From the NCBI GenBank assembly GCA_035518715.1, contig DATIXJ010000031.1, forward strand, positions 27,600 to 91,599: a DNA stretch of 64,000 nucleotides, in the 5' to 3' direction. How positions within the stretch are numbered: the stretch's first letter is position 1; each line of letters opens with the position of its first letter. Below are positions 61,106-64,000 of this stretch, piece by piece. The position numbers and the translations under genes were made by a program. Source of the DNA: DATIXJ01 sp035518715. Lineage in GTDB: Bacteria; Bacteroidota; Ignavibacteria; UBA10030; SZUA-254. The notes beneath the pieces are model-generated. The model worked only from the letters and a program-made list of their open reading frames with translations. It did no database searches and was not told the DNA's origin.

Positions 61106-61149
61106 TGGGAGGGGTCACTCTCTTCTGGGTAGGATGTCATGGTGCTATC
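61079..61149 (+). other. Nested inverted repeats forming a compound hairpin
   Basis: The outer arms GATAGCACCAT (61079-61089) and ATGGTGCTATC (61139-61149) are perfectly complementary. Inside them GAAGAGGTGA (61096-61105) pairs with TCAC-T-CTCTTC (61115-61125) with one bulge. The element spans the 3' end of the small membrane ORF. No T-run follows, so it is not a standard intrinsic terminator. Confidence 0.55.
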
Positions 61150-61520
61150 CTCAAGCTTATCTGAGATTCAAAAACCTGCCAGTAGCATTCTTACCTTCCC
61201 ACCATTTTGTAATTCCCCTGTAACTGGAATTTAATCAACTGCAGTTTCAAAAGACATTATTCTTCAATTCAATACTTGAACAACTGTTTCAATCCTTTCC
61301 ATGTTTAACTGCTGCAATAAGTTGGAATCATACTTTTATTATTGACGGCGGCAATAAGATAGAACAACTATTTAAACCAATCTGTATAGTTCTATGTTTA
61401 TTGACCGCAATAAGTTATGAACCTATTTTGGGTAGTTCTGAATACTTGACACTACCCCTCATCAGTGCATATTGACTACTGCAAAAAAATCTCCCAGAGC
61501 TTTACTCTACATCCGGAGCA
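61150..61520. other. AT-rich gene-free stretch
   Basis: No credible gene is visible here on either strand. Its only structure is the degenerate repeat cluster at 61301-61490, annotated separately. The stretch ends at the TTTACT/TATATT promoter candidate. Confidence 0.5.
61301..61490 (+). repeat. Degenerate direct repeats around TTTATTGAC-x-GCAATAAG
   Basis: Four related blocks occur at 61301-61330 (GTTTAACTGCTGCAATAAG), 61334-61367 (TTATTGACGGCGGCAATAAG), 61395-61422 (GTTTATTGACCGCAATAAG) and 61467-61490 (ATATTGACTACTGCAAAA). Spacing is uneven, about 35 to 70 bases, so it is not a CRISPR. They might be iteron-like binding sites of a replication or regulatory protein. Confidence 0.4.
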
Positions 61521-61529
61521 TATTATATT
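61501..61529 (+). promoter_or_regulatory. Promoter candidate for the structured RNA/primase leader
   Basis: TTTACT at 61501-61506, a 17-base spacer and TATATT at 61524-61529 within a TATTATATTATAC run. The spacing is that of a sigma-70-like promoter. Transcription would start near 61537 and run into the structured region. Confidence 0.35.
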
Positions 61530-61539
61530 ATACAAGACC

Positions 61540-61854
61540 TGAAATTGGGAGCTTTTGTTCCTTTCTTTTGGGTTAACTTTTAAAAAAAATTAAATCTTAG
61601 CACCGGGAAGTGATTTGGGCAGCGAAAAGCTTCGTCTATGGAGACATAGACAACCTTTGTCCAAAAGGTTTCCCAAGCTCTAACTGCCTGAATCACTTTT
61701 ACGTTTTGCTGAGATTTGAAAAAATTGGAAAAAGAATCCAATTCACAATTTTAATTAATGGCACAAACCTTGAAGCAGGTATGGAGTCCAGTTAGGGAAA
61801 CTCTGGAATCCTAGTCATAAGGATTTCACTCCTAACCCTGCTTCAAAATTTTTT
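61540..61854 (+). ncRNA. Candidate structured RNA or leader upstream of the primase-like gene
   Basis: Two multi-branched folds are visible. Fold A (61606-61700): GTGATT (61610-61615) pairs with AATCAC (61691-61696), GGCAG (61618-61622) with CTGCC (61684-61688), and AGCTT (61628-61632) with AAGCT (61675-61679). These enclose two 7-bp hairpins, GTCTATG-GAGA-CATAGAC (61634-61651) and AACCTTT/AAAGGTT (61652-61670). Fold B (61770-61846): a 10-bp stem, TTGAAGCAGG (61770-61779) with CCTGCTTCAA (61837-61846), encloses GGAGT/ACTCC and hairpins CCAG/CTGG and AATCCT/AGGATT. T6 follows at 61849-61854. The primase ATG lies 17 bases after T6. The end points are inferred from the promoter candidate and the T6. 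It could be an ncRNA, an attenuator, or an origin read as DNA. No Rfam family is recognised. Confidence 0.55.
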
Positions 61855-61871
61855 AAGAATGGAAAATAAAC

Positions 61872-62516
61872 ATGACAAAGAAAAAATTCAAAGCAAGTCT
61901 ACACAAAGACTTCAAAGCAAAGAAAGTATCGCCAAAAGAAAGTGACCCTTCTATCAATTGGCAGGTGAATGAATACGAATCGGCTGGTTCATTTATCCAC
62001 TCGATAACAGCAGATGGTAGAGCATTCACCAATATATTCAATGGCAAAAAGGATAAAGAACACGGAGTTGAATGGTGGGTTTATGCACTTGACCTTGAAG
62101 AACCTAACCGGAAAGTTAAAGAATCAAATGAGGATTATCAGAAAAGACTGGATAGCAAAAAGTTGGCTACTTTGGAAGAGCTGAAAGCACATCATGCTTT
62201 TTTTAATCAGTATGCTGTGAATGTGTATCATACTCCTAATTCCACTTCTGAAAAGAATCGACTTAGAGTCATTTTTATAGGAGATAGGGCAGTGACAAAT
62301 GTTGATGATTTTGAGAGGATTGGAACTTATCTTCAGAGTCAATTTTCAGAATATCATCAGGACAGTGTAGTTAAAGAAGCCAGCAGATATTTTTATGGAA
62401 CGGATGCTTCTCAGTTTGCTGATGTGTCATTTACTCCAAATGAAGAGAATAGAATTCCAATTGATGAGATATTGTGTTCGGGTTCAAAGCCTACCATACA
62501 GCTGAGGGGTAGATTT
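61872..62516 (+). pseudogene. Primase-polymerase-like gene interrupted by an IS element (5' part)
   Basis: The 215 residues visible resemble the archaeo-eukaryotic primase/PrimPol-like domains of mobile-element replication proteins (VirE-N/BT4734-like or related). The best segment is VYHTPNSTSEKNRLRVIF followed by AVTNVDDFERIGTYLQSQF and KEASRYFYG, matching the TPS-x-RxRvvF and ...ASRFFYG landmarks. YALDLEEP may supply acidic metal-binding residues. Its apparent stop (TAA, 62517-62519) is the first three bases of the IS. After removing the IS and one target duplication, the frame continues from GRF into TTHSVRKTLKTD and stays open to the window end. The gene therefore appears interrupted rather than naturally short. 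Confidence 0.65.
62513..62516. repeat. Left target-site duplication of the IS (ATTT)
   Basis: ATTT immediately before the left inverted repeat matches ATTT at 63959-63962. A 4-bp duplication is within the 3-5 bp range of IS3-family elements. Confidence 0.65.
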
Positions 62517-62538
62517 TAAGAGATGGTTTAGGGATATT
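62517..62538 (+). repeat. IS left terminal inverted repeat
   Basis: TAAGAGATGGTTTAGGG followed by ATA aligns with the reverse complement of 63937-63958 with a few mismatches and one gap. The outermost eight bases match exactly. Confidence 0.7.
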
Positions 62539-62553
62539 GTCTGAAGAAAGGAA

Positions 62554-62934
62554 ATGGACAATATGCCAGGAACACCATCGGGACCGGAATCAGTGGTACG
62601 GGAGATCAAACGGAAGACACGAAAACGGTACAGTGCGGAGGAGAAGATCCGTATCGTGTTGGAGGGATTAAAAGGAGAAGCGAGTATCGCGGAGATTTGC
62701 CGGAAAGAGGGCATCTATCCGAATGTGTATTACAAGTGGAGTAAGGAGTTCCTGGAGGCAGGCAAGAAACGCCTGCAGGGGGATACCGAGAGAGAGGCCA
62801 CGAACAGCGAAGTGGTAGGTCTTCGGAAGGAAAACGAGCAACTGAAGGCTCTGGTTGCGGAAGTCTCCTTAAAGAACCGCGTCCTAAAAAAAAGCTTGAA
62901 TGGCTTGGAGTCAGAATTGGGCGAGGAGTTATGA
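62554..62934 (+). CDS. IS3-family transposase OrfA
   Basis: OrfA (126 residues) is the helix-turn-helix DNA-binding part of an IS3-type transposase. The helix-turn-helix is in RKRYSAEEKIRIVLEGLKGE and SIAEICRKEGIYPNVYYKWS, followed by a leucine-zipper-like helix (VVGLRKENEQLKALVAEVSL). A slippery run A8G at 62886-62894 near the end could allow a -1 frameshift to make the OrfAB fusion, which is the usual active transposase. It overlaps orfB as ATGA. Confidence 0.85.
   Translation: MDNMPGTPSGPESVVREIKRKTRKRYSAEEKIRIVLEGLKGEASIAEICRKEGIYPNVYYKWSKEFLEAGKKRLQGDTEREATNSEVVGLRKENEQLKALVAEVSLKNRVLKKSLNGLESELGEEL
62886..62894 (+). promoter_or_regulatory. Programmed -1 frameshift site candidate (A8G)
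   Basis: The orfA codons read CTA AAA AAA AGC. Slipping back by one gives AAG CTT GAA TGG in the orfB frame, with no stop before the orfB ATG at 62931, so OrfAB would join as KKLEWLGVR... This is the typical IS3 arrangement. Confidence 0.55.
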
Positions 62935-63947
62935 GGTACACCCAAGCCGAAAAGATGGAGATCATCCGGACGGTTGAGAACTCAGAGTTAGGTGTGAAGC
63001 AGACGTTGGATGAGCTCGATGTGAACAGAAGCAGCTTCTACGAGTGGTACCGTCGCTATGAAGCGTCCGGGTATGACGGTCTTGCGGTGAGAAAATCGAT
63101 CGCCAGGAAGTTCTGGAATAAGATCCCCGATGCGGAGAAGAAGCAAGTGGTATCGATTGCTCTTGAGCATCCGGAGAAATCACCCCGGGAACTTGCCTGG
63201 CACATAACCGATACGCAGGGCTATTATCTTTCAGAATCAAGCGTTTATCGCATTCTGAAGGCAGAGGATCTGATTACGAGTCCGGCATTCATCATCATGG
63301 CAGCTGCGGACAAGTTCCAGCATCCGACCAGCCGTGTTCACGAACTCTGGCAGACCGACTTCACCTACTTCAAGGTCAATGGCTGGGGCTGGTACTATCT
63401 GGGCAGTGTTCTGGATGATTACTCCCGGTATATTATCACGTGGAAATTGTTCAAGTCGATGTCAGCCGGCGAGGTGAAGGAACTGCTGGATATGGCAGTG
63501 GCAGCAAGCGGTGTGAATGAGATTGCCATCAGGCATCGGCCACGGCTTCTCTCCGATAACGGACCGTGTTACCTATCAAGTGAACTTCGGGAGTACCTTG
63601 CGACACGAGGTATCACCCACACGCGAGGGGCGCCGTATCATCCGATGACGCAGGGAAAGATCGAACGGTATCATCTGACGCTGAAGATGGTCGTCAAATT
63701 GCTCCAGTACTACTTCCCGGAACATCTGGAGGAGGAGATCGGACGGTTCATCGAGTATTACAATAACCGGCGGTATCATGAATCGCTGAACAATGTCACA
63801 CCGGCCGATGTGTACTTCGGACGAGACCGGGAGATAGTGGCACGGAGAGAACAGCTGAAGAGACAAACCTTGGAGTTACGAAGAAGGCAGAATCTTACAC
63901 AAAATCAATTACAATCATCATCAACAACACTATTGACTTTATCCTGA
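62931..63947 (+). CDS. IS3-family transposase OrfB (DDE integrase domain)
   Basis: OrfB (338 residues) is the catalytic part: an N-terminal helix-turn-helix (LGVKQTLDELDVNRSSFYEW) and an rve/DDE integrase core. The catalytic residues are Asp in LWQTDFTYFKV, Asp in RLLSDNGPCY and Glu in GKIERYHLTLK. RYHESLNNVTPADVYFG is the usual C-terminal segment. No truncation is seen, so the element may be active. Confidence 0.88.
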   Translation: MRYTQAEKMEIIRTVENSELGVKQTLDELDVNRSSFYEWYRRYEASGYDGLAVRKSIARKFWNKIPDAEKKQVVSIALEHPEKSPRELAWHITDTQGYYLSESSVYRILKAEDLITSPAFIIMAAADKFQHPTSRVHELWQTDFTYFKVNGWGWYYLGSVLDDYSRYIITWKLFKSMSAGEVKELLDMAVAASGVNEIAIRHRPRLLSDNGPCYLSSELREYLATRGITHTRGAPYHPMTQGKIERYHLTLKMVVKLLQYYFPEHLEEEIGRFIEYYNNRRYHESLNNVTPADVYFGRDREIVARREQLKRQTLELRRRQNLTQNQLQSSSTTLLTLS

Positions 63948-63958
63948 ACTATCTCTTA
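63937..63958 (-). repeat. IS right terminal inverted repeat
   Basis: Read on the minus strand from 63958 it starts TAAGAGATAGTTCAGG, the partner of the left repeat at 62517. Confidence 0.7.
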
Positions 63959-63962
63959 ATTT
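63959..63962. repeat. Right target-site duplication of the IS (ATTT)
   Basis: Second copy of the ATTT duplication, identical to 62513-62516. Confidence 0.65.
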
Positions 63963-64000
63963 ACAACCCACTCTGTGCGAAAGACTTTGAAGACAGACAG
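63963..64000 (+). pseudogene. 3' fragment of the primase-like gene after the IS
   Basis: In the frame continued from 62516 the bases code for TTHSVRKTLKTD and stay open to the window end. The fragment is short and the rest of the gene lies outside the window, so only the continuous frame supports it. Confidence 0.45.

Larger units (their letters stand above)
62517..63958 (+). mobile_element. IS3-family insertion sequence
   Basis: The 1442-bp element has terminal inverted repeats of about 20 bp (TAAGAGATGGTTTAGGG on the left; its partner on the right, read on the minus strand, is TAAGAGATAGTTCAGG) and is flanked by ATTT at 62513-62516 and ATTT at 63959-63962. It carries orfA and orfB in the IS3 arrangement. 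Its base composition is higher in GC than the island it sits in. Confidence 0.85.

Noticed and set aside
61141..61212. tRNA-like fragment (minus strand starts GGTGGGAAGG and ends GCACCA)
   Set aside because: I could not form the acceptor, anticodon and T stems; the resemblance is limited to the ends.
61301..61490. Possible CRISPR array
   Set aside because: The repeat blocks are degenerate and unevenly spaced and there are no cas genes.
61610..61795. 61-codon ORF inside the structured region
   Set aside because: It lacks a ribosome binding site and protein-like features, and its sequence is better explained by the paired stems.
61540..61860. Retron, group I/II intron, RNase P or tmRNA as explanation of the structured region
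   Set aside because: There is no reverse transcriptase, no intron domain V-like or P7-like motif and no conserved RNase P or tmRNA sequence visible.

Overview
The window looks like chromosomal DNA of a Bacteroidota-type (FCB group) bacterium, possibly near Ignavibacteria; the exact lineage is inference. Supporting signs are a TonB-type outer-membrane barrel with an N-terminal carboxypeptidase-like regulatory domain, a type IX secretion-like C-terminal tail on an exported enzyme, a kdp operon followed by a beta-barrel porin, and repeated TTG-N19/21-TAnnTTtg promoter-like sequences. GC content looks moderate throughout, except for an AT-rich island near the right end. I saw no rRNA, tRNA or CRISPR array.

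Layout. 2-6542: addA (5' end outside the window), addB and a HAD phosphatase, translationally coupled. 6615-22914: a long co-directional run containing an aldehyde dehydrogenase, a nucleotidyltransferase, a GH31 alpha-glucosidase, an SGNH lipoprotein, a GH20 hexosaminidase, a PNGase F-like enzyme, an FAD oxidoreductase, a SnoaL-like protein, a Tat-exported GH5-like hydrolase, a glycosylasparaginase and CutC. A DapA/NanA-type aldolase and a thioredoxin-like protein follow. PNGase F, hexosaminidase, glycosylasparaginase, alpha-glucosidase and a candidate beta-mannosidase together suggest a periplasmic or extracellular pathway for degrading eukaryotic-type N-glycoproteins. A GH47 alpha-mannosidase at 45930-47288 fits the same substrate. 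No SusC/SusD pair is present.

24667-32596: aspartate kinase, a diheme-type cytochrome c, a Rieske-fold protein lacking both usual His ligands, an ABC transporter pair, a Gly-rich lipoprotein and a GT4 glycosyltransferase. 32871-42807: a complete potassium-uptake system in the order kdpC, a 35-codon membrane ORF, kdpF, kdpA, kdpB, porin, a small membrane protein, kdpD, kdpE; most neighbours overlap or abut. 42809-59653: a convergent TonB-type barrel, GH47, an MFS exporter, hrpB, murA, and an envelope glycosylation group (TMTC-like GT-C/TPR protein, membrane gluzincin, GT39-like protein, GT9).

From about 59.8 kb the DNA becomes AT-rich and foreign-looking. It holds two weakly recognised genes, a nested hairpin, a degenerate repeat cluster, and about 300 nt of densely base-paired sequence with two multi-branched folds, the second ending in T6. 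Directly after that lies a primase-polymerase-like gene interrupted by a 1442-bp IS3-family element. The element has 4-bp ATTT target duplications, and removing it in silico restores an open frame to the window end. This structured leader plus primase is the strongest candidate for something undescribed, perhaps the replication-control region of an integrated mobile element.
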